64,000 nt of DNA from Hoplostethus atlanticus (Eukaryota > Chordata > Actinopteri > Trachichthyiformes > Trachichthyidae). Below are positions 50,909-63,200 of this stretch, one piece after another. The stretch is from positions 772,501 through 836,500 of the forward strand of contig JAXDDX010000005.1 in the NCBI GenBank assembly GCA_034670405.1. Reading direction: 5' to 3'. The position numbers and the translations under genes were made by a program. A model generated the notes under the pieces. The model was not told where the DNA came from, did no database searches, and was given only the letters and a program-made list of their open reading frames with translations. The stretch's first letter is position 1. The number at the start of each line of letters is the position of its first letter.

Positions 50909-51013
50909 TTGGTTCAGGGTCAGCTGCAGAACAGAACTGCTGGAGCTGGTAGGCATCAAGTGTTTTGCTCAAGGACACTTGAAGGACGGTCTCCCTCCTC
51001 ACTACGCCACCTT
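50909..51013 (-). mobile_element. SINE fragment (family A)
   Basis: On the minus strand it reads GGTGGCGTAGTGAGGAGG, then TTCAAGTGTCCTTGAGCAAA, ACACTTGATGCCTACCAGCT and CCAGCAGTTCTGTTCTGCAG. This is the same core as the 46.7-kb copy but shorter, with an internal gap near the CCCTGCTGAAG motif and no tail. Confidence 0.6.
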
Positions 51014-52121
51014 GAGTCAGGTTTTTACCATAAATGCTCAAAATGATCAAAAACCTGACTGAACTGATGTAATTCGTGCCTCATGGAAAGGGTCGTGCTC
51101 ACTGGAATTTGACGGTTGGCGTCATTTGGGGCTTGCAGAAGGGTAGATGAACATATAGTGGTGTGTGGCTGTATTGTGTGAGTGCGGCGGTGGACAGAGA
51201 GCTGTATTGTGTTGTGTTGTGTGATTCCAGGTGGACGGAGGAGCCCAGGGCTTTCCGCTGACAGCAGGAAGGGCTGCGTGTGGGCGACATAGCTATACTC
51301 TTCCCCAAGCCATCATCAACAACACCTACAGCCCAGCCTCTGTGTTTATGTGCACAGTTTGTGACTGTCAGAGAGAATGAGTGCGTGCATGTGTGAGGGA
51401 GACAGAATATATGTCAAGCTATGTCTTTCTATGTTTGCATGTGTGTGTATCTGCAGCATCTGGCCTGCTGGGTTCAGGGAGCTGAACTCTCCACTCTGAA
51501 GGATGTCCTGCGCCTACACACACTCTCCAAGAAAACCTCACAGGGATACTTACAACGAGGGATACTTACACGGTATCATTCCCAAAACCCACTCAAAAGC
51601 CCACTCACCCTTTTCTTCAATGCACTTCTATTTGGCTAAGAAGTCAACCACACCCTTAAGTTGACAACCTTATCACAAAGCCACTCATATGGATGTCATA
51701 TCAGTCTAAAAATAAAGTACGGATCCCTGTGAAACACAAATCCACAGGAGCTTGTGGTCTCCTACGCACAGTGAGTGATATGAGTGCTATCCTGCAGAGA
51801 AAACCCACAGCTTCACTCACACAGCTCATCATCTGCACACACAGCAGAAAAGAAGCCCTTTGTGTTTGCCTCTGGTATGTGTGTTCGTGCTCCTCTTGCT
51901 GCTTCGCAGCGGTGGACATTTCCCCTGACATGGGATTAAATGTGAAATGGATGCGCTAAAATAGAAAATGAGAGTGTTAGCGTGTGAGTGTGCACAACAT
52001 GTATGTGTGGCCAGCGTATGTGTAGCAATTTCGATACATGCACGTGCAAGTGTAAGTGTGTATGGATCTATATGTATGTGTGTGGACTTTAGCTGTGTGT
52101 GTGTGTGTGCATGATCCCCAC

Positions 52122-52259
52122 CTGGTCCGTTGAGGAAGTCTTTGATCTGCAGGCAGAGCAAGGGAGGAGGGATGCCCGTTTTACTGTCAGCCTCTCCTGC
52201 TACCGTCTGTAGCCAGAACACATTGTAGTCCAGAGACTCTGGCAGAGTCTTCCCTGGGT
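52122..52259 (-). CDS. vps13b: vps13b internal exon 3 of 12
   Basis: This 138-nt exon starts with two bases (AC) that complete an Asp codon from the previous exon, then reads PGKTLPESLDYNVFWLQT and onward to LQIKDFLNGP, and ends with one base (G). The acceptor is CTTTCTCTCCAG and the donor is CCAG followed by GTGGGG. The segment TVAGEADSKTGIPPPLL is nearly identical to what I remember of mammalian VPS13B, making this one of the strongest identifiers in the window. A short CA tract on the sense strand starts about 12 nt past the donor. The exon is 415 nt from exon 2 and 7.9 kb from exon 4. Confidence 0.96.
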
Positions 52260-52674
52260 CTGGAGAGAAAGATGGAGAGAGGGGAAAAATAAGAGGGAGG
52301 CAAGCAGGTGAGGGGCACAGAACAAAGGAGATATTGATACAGAAAAATACAAAGAGAAGGAACCAAGGGGCTCCGTGCTAACTGAAAATAAAAATGAAAC
52401 ACCAGCAGCATCCTGTGTAACTGCCAAAATTGGTTACATAGGAGATTGGAGAATGCATGTTGGCTGGTTTATTGGTTGTTAGTATGTAGGCATGTGGGAG
52501 TATAATCTGATTCCTCCCCCATACCCTAACCAGGGTCCATACCTTACCCCGGGTCAAACACAGCCCCCATCCTTTACTGCATTTTCATTCTTTTTCTTTT
52601 CTTAATTCATTTATTCTTTTTTTTGTTCATGGTTGTTCACACTCCACTCTCGCCATGCCCCATCTCTCTCTCAC

Positions 52675-53095
52675 CTAGGCACTTGTAGTCAGAGGCCACT
52701 CCTCTTAAGGCCACGTCAAACACCGACAGCTCCATCCTCTGCTTGCGGTGGTGGCAGCTGAGCAGGGCCGAGGGCTGCACCACCTGGAGGTACAGCAGGG
52801 GCTCCAGCACCAGGTCTCCGGCCCCTCTTCTCCCCGGCTGCCTCACAATGGTCACGCCCAGCGCCTGGCGGGCCGAGGAGCGGCTGGGGGTGGGCAGGCT
52901 GTCCAGGGAGAGCAGGCTGCCTCGCTGCAGGGGGGAGGCTGGCTGGGTCTGGGAGGTGTTGCTGTTGAGGAGGTCCTCGGCGGTCAGACCGGCCAGGGAA
53001 TCCTGGGCAGCTGGAGCAGCGTCTGGGGTCGGGGAAGCCGAGGCTGGAGGGGACTCAGGTGGGATCTCAGGCTGGTTGAGGGCACTCTTCCCCAC
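52675..53095 (-). CDS. vps13b: vps13b internal exon 2 of 12
   Basis: This 421-nt exon begins in phase 0 with VGKSALNQPE and ends DYKCL plus one base (G) that joins the next exon. The acceptor is ATCTTCTCTAG and the donor is CCTAG followed by GTGAGA. The first 85 or so residues are low in conservation and rich in Pro, Ser and Ala (PPESPPASASPTPDAAPAA), and look like a disordered linker. The C-terminal half, QPSALLSCHHRKQRMELSVF then DVALRGVASDYKCL, is recognisable VPS13B and is a pair of beta strands in the groove domain. On the plus strand this GC-rich exon leaves long open frames of 118 and 135 codons; those are shadows and have no splice support. Confidence 0.95.
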
Positions 53096-53281
53096 CTAGA
53101 GAAGATTAAGTGGGATAATTTAGCAGAGGTGGGTGATACAGACATGAACAATTAGACATTCTACAATGCACAACCATACATCTTGTTATTGTGTACTATA
53201 ATAATAATTATAAACAAATGTACAACTGACAGATCCAGGAACTATGACTCATGCAAGCGCTTCCACAGGCCTTTTGTTTAC

Positions 53282-53623
53282 CTTATCCCCAGGGTCCTTT
53301 TTCTCCGGCATGGTGGGGGTGTCTGACGAGGAAGGGGGGGCTTTGGGGGGGCTGGAGCAAGCGTACGTCATGACAGACAGCTTACTGCCGGTGAGGAAGA
53401 TGTCGAAGGGGATGAAGCTGAGGTTCTTGGTGATGGTGGACTTGTGGGAGGGCCTGGCGAGGCGATGGTGGCTGGCCCCGCTCTGCTGCTCTATCTGCAC
53501 GATGCGGATGTGGGCGCTGTCGCTGCCAAAGCCGCTGTCCTGCCCCGTCCCGCTGTGACGGGACGAGGAGTCAACGCCCGCCGCCGAATCACGACCGATA
53601 CGCTGCCGCTCCTGCCGACGCAC
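53282..53623 (-). CDS. vps13b: vps13b internal exon 1 of 12 in window
   Basis: This 342-nt exon encodes 114 residues in phase 0 at both ends, starting VRRQERQRIG and ending EKKDPGDK. The acceptor is GTTTCCTCCCAG and the donor is AAG followed by GTAAAC. The conserved part is HIRIVQIEQQSGASHHR followed by KNLSFIPFDIFLTGSKLSVM, which matches the mid-region of vertebrate VPS13B; it belongs to the lipid-channel beta-sheet. The first 35 residues are Ser/Gly-rich and the last 25 are Pro/Ser/Lys-rich, and both look like flexible loops that differ between species. The next upstream exon was not found in 53624-64000, so the preceding intron is longer than 10.3 kb. A 186-nt intron separates it from the next exon; retaining that intron would give a stop after about ten codons. 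Confidence 0.95.
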
Positions 53624-54019
53624 CTGGGAGGAAACACACAAGAAGACTGAAGGGTAAGGATGTGTTCACACGATTGCACTTTTTTTATCGTCAGTGGGTT
53701 TTTGTTACATTGAAGTCGAAGGGGAATGGCTGCAAGGTGGATGGAAAGCAGCCATATTGAAAAAACACTTGGCAAACTTTTTAAAGGACCGCTTATGATG
53801 TGGACCACTTTTTTTGTGAGCCAAGAAATCACAATGCAGCGGAGGCGGGTTTCACATACATATATAGGCAGCTAACAGTTTATCACAATAACAAGGGACA
53901 GTATGGGAGCAAATTAGCAGTGTTTCTGGCAAGTATTAAATTGAGAGTTGTACGTAAATGCTGGCGGATACAGCGGTTAACACAAGTGCATGTTGCACGA
54001 TATACACAACAAGTATATA

Positions 54020-54021
<2 letters not shown>

Positions 54022-54056
<35 letters not shown>
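54022..54056. repeat. (AC)n microsatellite
   Basis: About 17 AC units in the intron upstream of exon 1. Confidence 0.95.
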
Positions 54057-54057
<1 letters not shown>

Positions 54058-56335
54058 AAAGTGCAGCTGCAACCTGTGTAACTGCACAAACACCTCAAAA
54101 CATGTGCAACAGCCTGATAAACCAGGGGAACATGAGAATTCAATTAGCATGAAAACGAATTATTGCTTTATCTGAAAACAAACCAAGATGCTTTCTGCTT
54201 TGGTGCCATTACAGCAAGGGATCACAGCATCAAATAAAAAGGGATGAGAGGTTCTCTGCTAAGTTTCTCTTGTTTGGATCCTCTCTTTACAAGAGGATAT
54301 AAACCAAATAACTCGCTTGATTGAAACCATGGACAAATTGACCAAAGCAGGAGAGCATTGTATAGCCACAACTAGAGACATTAAAGGCATGCTCAGGGGC
54401 CTTTTCTGTGGTCTTAAAATCATTTTGCACTTCTTACAATATTGGACAGCGTCTTTAAAAAAGGGCCTCACCCCGGCAAATCGAATTGTTTCGTGCAGTG
54501 ACTGTGGTATTGTGTATAAAGCGGCTGAGATTTTATGCTTGGCTCCAACATAACGGATGTCGGGAAAGTTCCAGCCGTTGTGGCAATAAAAAGCTTTCAG
54601 TGACAGATGATATAAATCAATGTGAGTAGGTTGCTGGGTTTCAAACGACAATAAAACCAGGCAGCTTTTCTCTGCTACCAAGACATGCCATCCTCACGAC
54701 CATGAAGGGGCTGCCACGGGCTCCCATGGGACAGGAACGAGACAAACATAAAACTAAACGCCACCTACTAAATAATAAATTACTGGCCATGTTTATGTAG
54801 AAGTGACACGTGTGAGGGGGAAAAAAAGCAGGAATAAACAGAAGCATTTACTTTTCAAAAAAATTCCCAAACGCATGGGAAAAAACCTCTTTAGAAACAT
54901 TCCTCCCATATGGTACAACTAAGACAGACAGAAAGAGCATAGAACAATACCAAAAAGAAGAGTTCAAATATATAGCGTGAAGAGGGATACAAAGCCACGC
55001 AGTCAGACCACATGCAAGGTTTTCTAGTCTGTTCAACTACTGGGTCACATCAATTAAAACACTCCTACTCCGGCTGCAGGCTTGTCAGGTGTGTCACGAG
55101 AGGCTTATTCATCATCATCATCTCCACTAGCATGTCCAATACAATTACCCCATTACAGCGGCCTCTCCCCGACGTTTCTCACAGTATCGTTCTCATCCAT
55201 GTTAATGGGTGCAACATCAGTTTCAATTAGCTACTGCTTTCTTTTAAAACAGGATTATGATGAGAGAGATTTCGACAGACCCAAGGTGCATCCCATACTA
55301 TCCCACCCTCGTCTGCTCCGACCTGCACATGGTTCCTATTACAGCATGTACTCTCAGCTGCCTTCCTCTCTCTCTCTCACTCTCTCTCTCTCTCTCATCC
55401 CCACTCCCTCCCACTCCCTGAGAATTTTAAATGTATATTATTGCTGTGGCGGAGATAGTGTTTCAAGACCTCCAGGCATATACTAAACCCACTGGCAGCA
55501 CATTAGACAGAATGCTTGACTTATTAGATATTTCCTATTCTAAACAGTGTCATCAAAGGATAAGAACAAGAGCCATATAAAACGCTGCGGCATGCCTGCC
55601 TGCCTGTTCTGTTCTGTTCGGCCAGGCTCATGTGTAGGGCTTCCATAGGATCGGCCCTGCCAGATCCCTCTCCTCTCCCTGGCCTAATGAGGACAGGATG
55701 TGTGCACTTCTTTTCTGCAGAAATGTAAGATTTTCCAAGCAATGGGGAAGGGAGAGCAGGCAGAAAGGGCCTGGACCTCTCTCCATGTGTGTTGTGTTAA
55801 GGGGGTAAAACTTGCATTGAGGTAAGGAGGTATGTAAAAAAAATAAAAAAAGGTATCCAGCGAAGGCAAAAACGTCGACTCCGAGCAGCGCTCCACGTCG
55901 GAAGGGACAAATAAGCTGCACAGCTGCTGGGAACGAGAGAGAGAGCCAGGAGAAACCGCCAGATACTCTCTATGCTTCTTTCTCTCGCTCTCTTCCCAAG
56001 CTTAGGCTGTACACATGCATTTACAATTACAGCAAATACCCCGTCTTCTCTTTAACCACCACTACTAAGAGAGTGCCCCCTAAGCAAATTCTTGGTCTAT
56101 ATTTAGATGTGCTTACAAGTGGAATAAGGAATAATGGGGAACACAATCGGGGGCACAGGGGAAAAGGGACAATGAGAAAACATACCACAGTGCACAATGC
56201 GTTCATACAGACTGAATCAGCGTGCATGCGCACACATGTACACGTGCACACATACAATCGTTTTTTTTCCCTCTATACGGTTTGATCTCAACTGACTTAA
56301 AGCACCCCGCTTTTTTTGAAAGGCATGCACAAACT

Positions 56336-56388
56336 TCACACACACACACACACGCACACACACACGCACACGCACACGCACACACACT
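56336..56388. repeat. (CA)n with CG interruptions
   Basis: About 26 units with several CACG interruptions. Confidence 0.9.
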
Positions 56389-57365
56389 CTGTCTCTCTCT
56401 CTGCTGGCTTCTTCTCTACATCTCTGGGTTTAGTTATATCCCCATTGTGCTTACTCACTGAACAAGAGAGCAGGTATACATACAGTACATAAGCCGATGG
56501 CGGTATAGTCTATATGTCTTAACCATCCGCCAATTTATTCATTGACAGAGGGCAATAAATTCAGAATACAAACATGCACTGTAGCTACAGGCCTGGTCCC
56601 GGCTGAAATCCCCTTTTCCAACCATTACTTTCTATTATATTATTATATAATGGCTGTACTGAAGCACTGTTTCCAGATCCCAGTGCAATCTTTCTCTGGA
56701 TGCAGTTGATCATGATCATGAACGTGCGAGTACACACACATACACACAATCCCCCCAACCCCCATTGGCCAATCATGAGGTCATCCCCTCAAGAGTCGCT
56801 AGGCAGAACATTCTGGAAAATGGAGGATAATCCCCAAAGTGTGAAACCATGAGTCTCCAAAGTGTCAATCACATCAGAGCGCATCTGTACGACTTCTGAC
56901 CCCTATTTCTGTCAGTGTAACTCAGAACAGCTTGGCTAGAGTCAGGGTAATGTGCGGAAGCAAATGTCATATCATCCAAATGCCACCCGTTTGCAGTGTT
57001 GGCCGGGTAGTCGAATATGACTACATAACTTTTACATCTGAATACCACATATGCAGCCGATTGCTTCCAGATGAATCAAAAGTAGGTTGCAATTCAGGTT
57101 CAGGGATTAGGAAACATGAAAATCTGGATGTTTTTAGGATGGTAGGGAAGTCAATGGCAGGCGGGATTTAATCAATACAGTACAAGTAACAAAGGTGACT
57201 ATTATTCAATAGAAGAAAGGAGGTCTATTTAACAGCCAAACATTCACACCAAAGGCTGCATTTGTGTTTCATGCAGTCTACATGAAACACAAAACCATTT
57301 TGGTTTCACAAATGGATGGATGAGGAGGCAGTAATGCAGTAATAACAGAGGCCATGCCACTGACT

Positions 57366-57366
<1 letters not shown>

Positions 57367-57401
<35 letters not shown>
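57367..57401. repeat. (CA)n microsatellite
   Basis: About 17 CA units. Confidence 0.95.
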
Positions 57402-57402
<1 letters not shown>

Positions 57403-60220
57403 CAAAACATCCCTACTGAGTGGTAAAATGTATGTTGGTGACATCATCAGAGCAGGACTGCACTAGTAAATGGAAAGGTTACTTGAGTGACATCATTAGG
57501 AAGTGACAACAGTGCTAATTGTGGGAGAAGGTCAAGGCGGTGGTATAATTAGAACTTGGACATCAGCGTTGAGTGAGAGAGGTCAGCAACTTGACATCAT
57601 TAGAGAATTACATGGATGCTGAAAAAGAAAAGGATGTGGGGACAGAGTCACAGGGAGCCAGAAAACGGCCGTACAACACATGGGCAGGGACAATTTTCAA
57701 CAAGCTGGTCGACCATTTTCCTTCTTAGTATCTAAATGCCACTGCACATGTGCTATGCTTCCATAGCACACTCGTATGTAGTAGTAGTAGTGGTAGCTTT
57801 GTCAGATGTGAAAGTTACTGTGGCAAGAAAGCTACATTGCCGAAATAAGTAAAGAAGATATGCAATGCAATTAACTTTGGTATGTTAGGAACACTTTAGG
57901 AGCCTGAATGCAATCACAGAGGGGCAATTACAAATGTTATAAAAAAAATTAAAAAAAAGAAATTAAAAAGCTGCAGGTCAGCTTGGGTTTCACGTTGAAG
58001 AATTGTTTTCATGTTTATCACAATCTTCCCATGTAACTCCAGGAGAATTCCCATTCAAAAGCATGGAAGTAATATTACTAAATCTTTGTGACAGAACTAT
58101 TCAGTTGAGCTACTTACTTGCAAGACGTCTGCATGGAAATTAACTCCAGTATCTTGACTACATCAGAGTTTACAGGTTATGCCCCTGCTGCGCTACCCGC
58201 TATTGTTTACCAGAACCATAAAGCTGATAGCAGGCCTCTGTGCCTTTCGGCTGACGGAAGAAAGCCTCAATGCAGCAATACCTCATCTTAATCAAAAATA
58301 ATAACAATAATACTTAACCAAATGCCATAAAGACCGCAATTCATTCTCTCATTTTCTGGTGGAAAGCAGAGGGGGGAAGACATTTATAATATGAAGTCAC
58401 CGCTCTTTGTAAGCCGTAGCAGCGGTCACAAAGCAAAAAAAGAGCATCAAAGGCGGTCTTTAATACATTGAACTTTGTTTCAATAACAAAGGCAACCTGC
58501 TATGCACTTCGGCTGAACCACAACAAAGAGGCAAGGGAAGGTCGCGACCCCGGAGCTCGCAAATGGATGCCGGGCACTTCAGAGTGACTGTCAACTGCAC
58601 TTTAAACACAACATGCTCCAAAGCTTGGGAACGTCGAGTGGAGCCTGTTTAACAAGCTCCCTCCACCCAGCAATGCGTGAGGGTGGGTGGGTGTACTGCT
58701 TCAGGGTATAACATGTTCCTCAAGAGAGCACGACGGTGAATATCTCCCACTTTTTGGTCTGTCCCCACGACGCAACCCCCCCCATCATCTCTCCCTCCTT
58801 CTTCCCTCTCTCCCTCCATCCTCTGGACAGGATGGGAGAATAACAATCTGCTAATATTTTCCCTGCCGTGTCAGAGGCTCTTTTGTTCCCCTGATGCCAC
58901 GTTACAGACAGGGGGGATAGCAAACATCCGGGTGACTGTAATAATTCAAGCATGTTGACATTCCTGAAGCAATGGGTCAGTTGGAACACCTCCCACCCAG
59001 CAAGGCCTGCTGGAGGAGGAGAGAGAAAAAGAGTGGGGAAGGAGAGAGGAGACGAGGGCATAAATACTATTACTTATTAGATGTCAGATTGTCACCGTCA
59101 GGCCTGAGTGTGGCTGTCATTGTGTTGCAGGCTGGGCTACGGCGAGGACGGCCTGCGTAGCACTTAACAGAGCAAATCAGAGAAAGAAGAATGGACAAGA
59201 AACACAGAAACGCTCTTTCTTTTTCAGCTGCTCTACAGTTTGGAGAAGCCATGGCTCGGAAACAAAGATGCAAAAATGATAAAGCCTGGAGAAAATGAAA
59301 AGAAAAATTGAACAGTGTGAGTTAATGTGCTCCATCTGGGAACTACAGTTTGCTGCTCAACAAAAAGCTGGCTCTCGGAGATGAAGCGGCCAGAGCCTCC
59401 GTTTTGTAATTTATTGAACTTCAAAACCGGTTCTCTCCTACGCCTGCACACAACATTGGTTTGCTTACAAATATTTTGCCACAAATATAACGCAGATTGC
59501 AATCACTCAGTAAAACAGGGCCGCATCCAGAGCTCTGACATGCATCAGGCTACAGTGTGGTACTCAACACGTTGCGTTAAAGACCCAGGCCATCCCAGTA
59601 CAACTCCAGGCCCTCTGAGAAGCTCGCCAAACCCGCTGTGCCCCGCTCTCAATCCTTGGCAATCCAGAATGATTTAAAAGGCCTGACAGACACCACCCTT
59701 GGAGCTCAACAGGAGACTTATTGCTTCAATCATCTGCAACAGATCCACCAATCCAAACCAAACCCCTGATCCAGATCCACCAATCAAATCCAACGGTTTT
59801 GGTTAGGGGTGAACGTGAGGACATGCAGGATTTACCTCATATCTCTATAATTACAATCGCTTGAATAAGCAGGATACAGCAAGTAGTACTGCTCAGTGCA
59901 GGAAGTTTTTCAAAAATGCCAGAAGACAATTGCTAGATTAACACCGCGACTGTGTTAGTGAAAACAAACAGAGGGGGAATGGGGCTTGAGTGTCATGATG
60001 TAAGTATTCAGAAATGATATACAGACCTTTTTCACTCATCCAACATAATCTCTTGGCTGGGATGGGATGCTGCTGAACGGACTTTATCACAAAATGCTTC
60101 CATCATTACTGATAAACAAGATCAGTCATGTGATAAACAAAACAAGGACAGTAAAATATGGAAACTTTAAGATAAAGTGAGTCTAAACCCAGATGGAGAA
60201 CTTGGCTCTGATGAACCTAT

Positions 60221-60222
60221 AG

Positions 60223-60272
<50 letters not shown>

Positions 60273-60274
60273 CT
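60221..60274. repeat. perfect 54-bp palindrome around (AT)n
   Basis: AGATGTTTTATA on the left and TATAAAACATCT on the right are exact inverted copies around an uninterrupted AT repeat, so all 54 bases are self-complementary. It could extrude as a cruciform. Confidence 0.95.
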
Positions 60275-63200
60275 ACTATCAACAACAACTCCCTCTCGTA
60301 TGTCCCTGGACAAATGAAACCAGATTCCCGACATTTTGCATTCTTTGGCGACACTGATGAAATTGAGACGAATGCCAGATGTGGACAGAGGTGTGATGTT
60401 AAGATATACTAAAAGCGAGAGCGAACGAGAGACAGAAGCACCCTGGGGTCTCTCTTAATTGCTGTGATCCCGGCCTCAGCAGCAGCAGCAGAGTAGTCGT
60501 CAGGCTTTCTTTCTTCCATCCTTCCTCCCTTTTTCCCCTGACTCTCTTTCTTTCTTTCCCTGGGTGTGCGGTGGAGCACAACTGGCTCTCATTAGCTGTC
60601 ACCATCTCTATTTAGGTTTGAGATTTGTGCAGGGGTAATTTTCTAATCTAATATTCAGGCTCCAGTGTTTACACATGCTGAGGGTCCCTGAGCGAGGTGG
60701 GCTACGGCGGTGACGGTGGCGTTTCACGGGTGTGAGCCTAAGTGCCTGAAAAAGGAGAGAGTAAGAAAGTGTGCGTGTGTGTAAGAGATACAGAGAGAAA
60801 ACATGCATGTACCTTATGTGAGTGTCATTATGTGTGTAGGTGCTTCGCCAGCAAGTGTCTATAACTCGTAACTGCATCTAGGGTGCATAACACGAGTGAG
60901 TTGCAAAGAGCACCGACCCAATGTAATTCACATTTCATTTCTTCAGTGTAAGTGAACACAGTGAAAACACACACTCAATAGAGCACAGAGCTATGCAGCA
61001 GGCGATTCATCAGGTTTCAGCCTGGCCCTAAAGTTCATCCACCCAAGCTTTCAACTGAACATCATTAGCCTTGGCATCGTGTTTTCAACAAACAAACAAC
61101 AAAAGAGCCTTCAAATTGCATTGTCTTCAGCGCGGGCTCGGCAGTTTGCGAAAGCAGACGTCTGGGGGACTTCAAAAAGCAGCGGAGATGCCTTCCATTA
61201 GGTCATGGAGTGTTCTTCTGAAACGCCTGCCTGTGCTGCCTGGCGGCCATGTCTGTGTTCTCTGCTTTAGTTACGAGGTCGCGGGGAAACAGCAACGGCA
61301 GGGAAAACAACAGTGACCCGAGGTGAGATGGGGGCTAGTTGGAGCAGGACGGGGAGGGGGGGGGGGGATGGAGGTGGCGGGGTGAGCAGGGCAGTTCGGC
61401 CCCAGGTGGCCTGCTGAGGAACTGTGAGCGATGCTGCTGTGATCAACCCACACCCTGGGGAGCCAGTGCACACACACACACATAGTTGCAAAAAGACACA
61501 CTTGCACGCCAGCTTGTACACACATGCAAAAACAAGCTTGCATGCACACGGATACACGCACACGCACGCACACACACTCGCACAGCGGTGTGAAGACGAG
61601 AACAATCCTGGCTCGCTGACTATTTACAGAGCTGAAATTAGAAGAGGAAGATTGAAGTAATCTTCCTTTAATTTCTCTCTGGATGTGCTCCCAGGGCTGA
61701 GCGAGACCCAGGCTCTGATGTGCTGGGTCCTCAGAGGAGAATGATGCAAGACCCCCTGTCCCCTGATCTGGGATAGCTGGGAGGGCCTCGATAAGGGGGA
61801 TGAAGGCAGGATGACCGCAAAAAAGCTTTTCAAGATACCTTGATTGAACACACTGGACAAACATGGGTCAAGAGGACATTGTGGGATGAAGAACAAGAAA
61901 AAAAAAAAAGTGTTTGAAATACATGAGGACTTGGCTGCACTGATTCAGAATGAGGATTAACTATGGAAGGAACACCTGTAATGCTTTATAGTGCAAAACT
62001 AAATCATGATCACTTTTTCTGCATTGGCTAGACCACTGGCATTTCAAGATCATGTAACTCAAATGAACATATTATGAAGAATACATTTGAGTGAGAGCAC
62101 TATTCCAAGTGTTGGAATATGTGAGGTGCGCTTGATGATTCATCTTTAACATGCACAGCTAAACCACTGGACGATCTCCAAACAGACAAACTGAAACAGG
62201 TGAAGTATAAAACCAAGCCCACCTCTTGAGTATCCAAGACATCTGACCTATGTTTTTGAGCCAGGTCTCAAGTGGTTACATGGCACCTATCCGTGCATAA
62301 CTATCATTGCCTAGACTTCATTTGGGTTTACATGCCTCGATCGGGTTTCAGGGCCACGAGTCACGAGCCTTAAGCACAGACAAAGACATCATTCACCCGA
62401 CACACATTGTATACATCCATAGATGGAAGTTTGGGTATACTTAGAATACCGTTTAGTTCTTAAAAGATGCCCTTGAAGGGACAACAAGTCAAACAATAAG
62501 GGAACGCCCACCTTAAAACCGGAATTCAAGTTATTATTATAGTCTTGGATGGCTTTGACAATGAGTGGAAGATTGACTTTGATGCTTTACATCTTACCAA
62601 GATTAATCAGAGTAGTGTGGATTCTCTGAAACTGGTAATGTGTCTCCATCCATGGAAAGTCTCTAGTTTCTAGTTTTGGGAGACCTGCTCATGTTGATAA
62701 AACCTGGACTGATCAGTCAAAGGTCAAAGGAATGGGTAAATATGTGGTTTAATGAAATCAGGCCAAGGGGAACTCAGTAGCACTCCAATCAACCATAGGA
62801 CTCTATAAAGTCACAGTGTGGGAGGAACAGATAGAGAAATAGTGGAACACAAACATTCACACACACATTTTCACTACACCATCCAAGTCCCAGCGAGCGA
62901 ACCCAATACTCCCCATCACCTGTTATTCTAGGTGGAATCTTGCTTTCACAGGTGTGAAGAAAGAAAAAACTCTTTTCCCTGTTTCACACAAGAATCCAGG
63001 GCTTTTCACTTCAAGTCTACTTCTGTGTCTGTACTAGCTGGCCCAGTGTGCCCTGCTCTTACTTGTCCCCTGGGTCTGTGACCCTGTTTCCCCTGCAGGC
63101 AGAGAGAGAGGGGGCACCCCCAACTCCTGCTCACCTGAGCCGACACCCGATCCCAGGGTTCACGGCGGGGGCCAACTGCCTCTCCTCAAAGGCGGCATTT

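Larger units (their letters stand above)
44181..52121 (-). other. vps13b: vps13b intron between exons 3 and 4
   Basis: This 7941-nt intron has the longest microsatellite of the window (CA, 45415-45506), another at 45922-45953, two minus-strand SINE copies (46700-46916 and 50909-51013), GT repeats at 48942-48971, 50340-50402 and 50506-50552, and a 138-bp direct duplication at 49.4-49.65 kb. No gene was recognised. Confidence 0.85.
12254..53623 (-). other. vps13b: vps13b gene, central part (12 internal exons)
   Basis: This span holds twelve consecutive coding exons of vps13b on the minus strand. VPS13B is a roughly 4000-residue bridge-like lipid-transfer protein of the VPS13 family that acts at Golgi and endosomal membranes; loss in humans causes Cohen syndrome. 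The identification rests on protein stretches I recognise, such as HIRIVQIEQQSG, TVAGEADSKTGIPPPLL, SDDLRTGLFQYIQD, MLWRYPEPRVL, TALAACTRVDSCF and TLRFGQVDTDEN. All exons have GT donors and AG acceptors. Their phases fit in order (2796 nt, 932 codons) with no stop or frameshift, so the gene looks intact and functional. The window covers the middle repeating beta-groove region up to the probable start of the adaptor-binding domain. The N-terminal chorein region and the C-terminal domains are outside the window. Confidence 0.97.

Noticed and set aside
52743-53155. Long open frames on the plus strand opposite exon 2
   Set aside because: They are shadows of a GC-rich coding exon and have no independent support.
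12254-53623. Intronic microRNAs miR-599 and miR-875, which lie in the mammalian VPS13B gene
   Set aside because: I looked for their mature sequences as remembered on the sense strand and found none; they may be mammal-specific.
54259-54681. 140-codon open frame on the minus strand
   Set aside because: No recognisable domain, begins at a non-ATG codon, no fitting splice sites, and an overlapping frame is open on the other strand; most likely chance.
59120-59165. Plus-strand acceptor-like TTGTGTTGCAG followed by a short open frame
   Set aside because: Only about a dozen codons to a stop, on the strand opposite vps13b, with no homology.
61271-61864. 197-codon open frame on the minus strand
   Set aside because: Much of it runs through a CA/TG repeat (Val-Cys-Arg run) and a GGGGGG-rich stretch; no family match.
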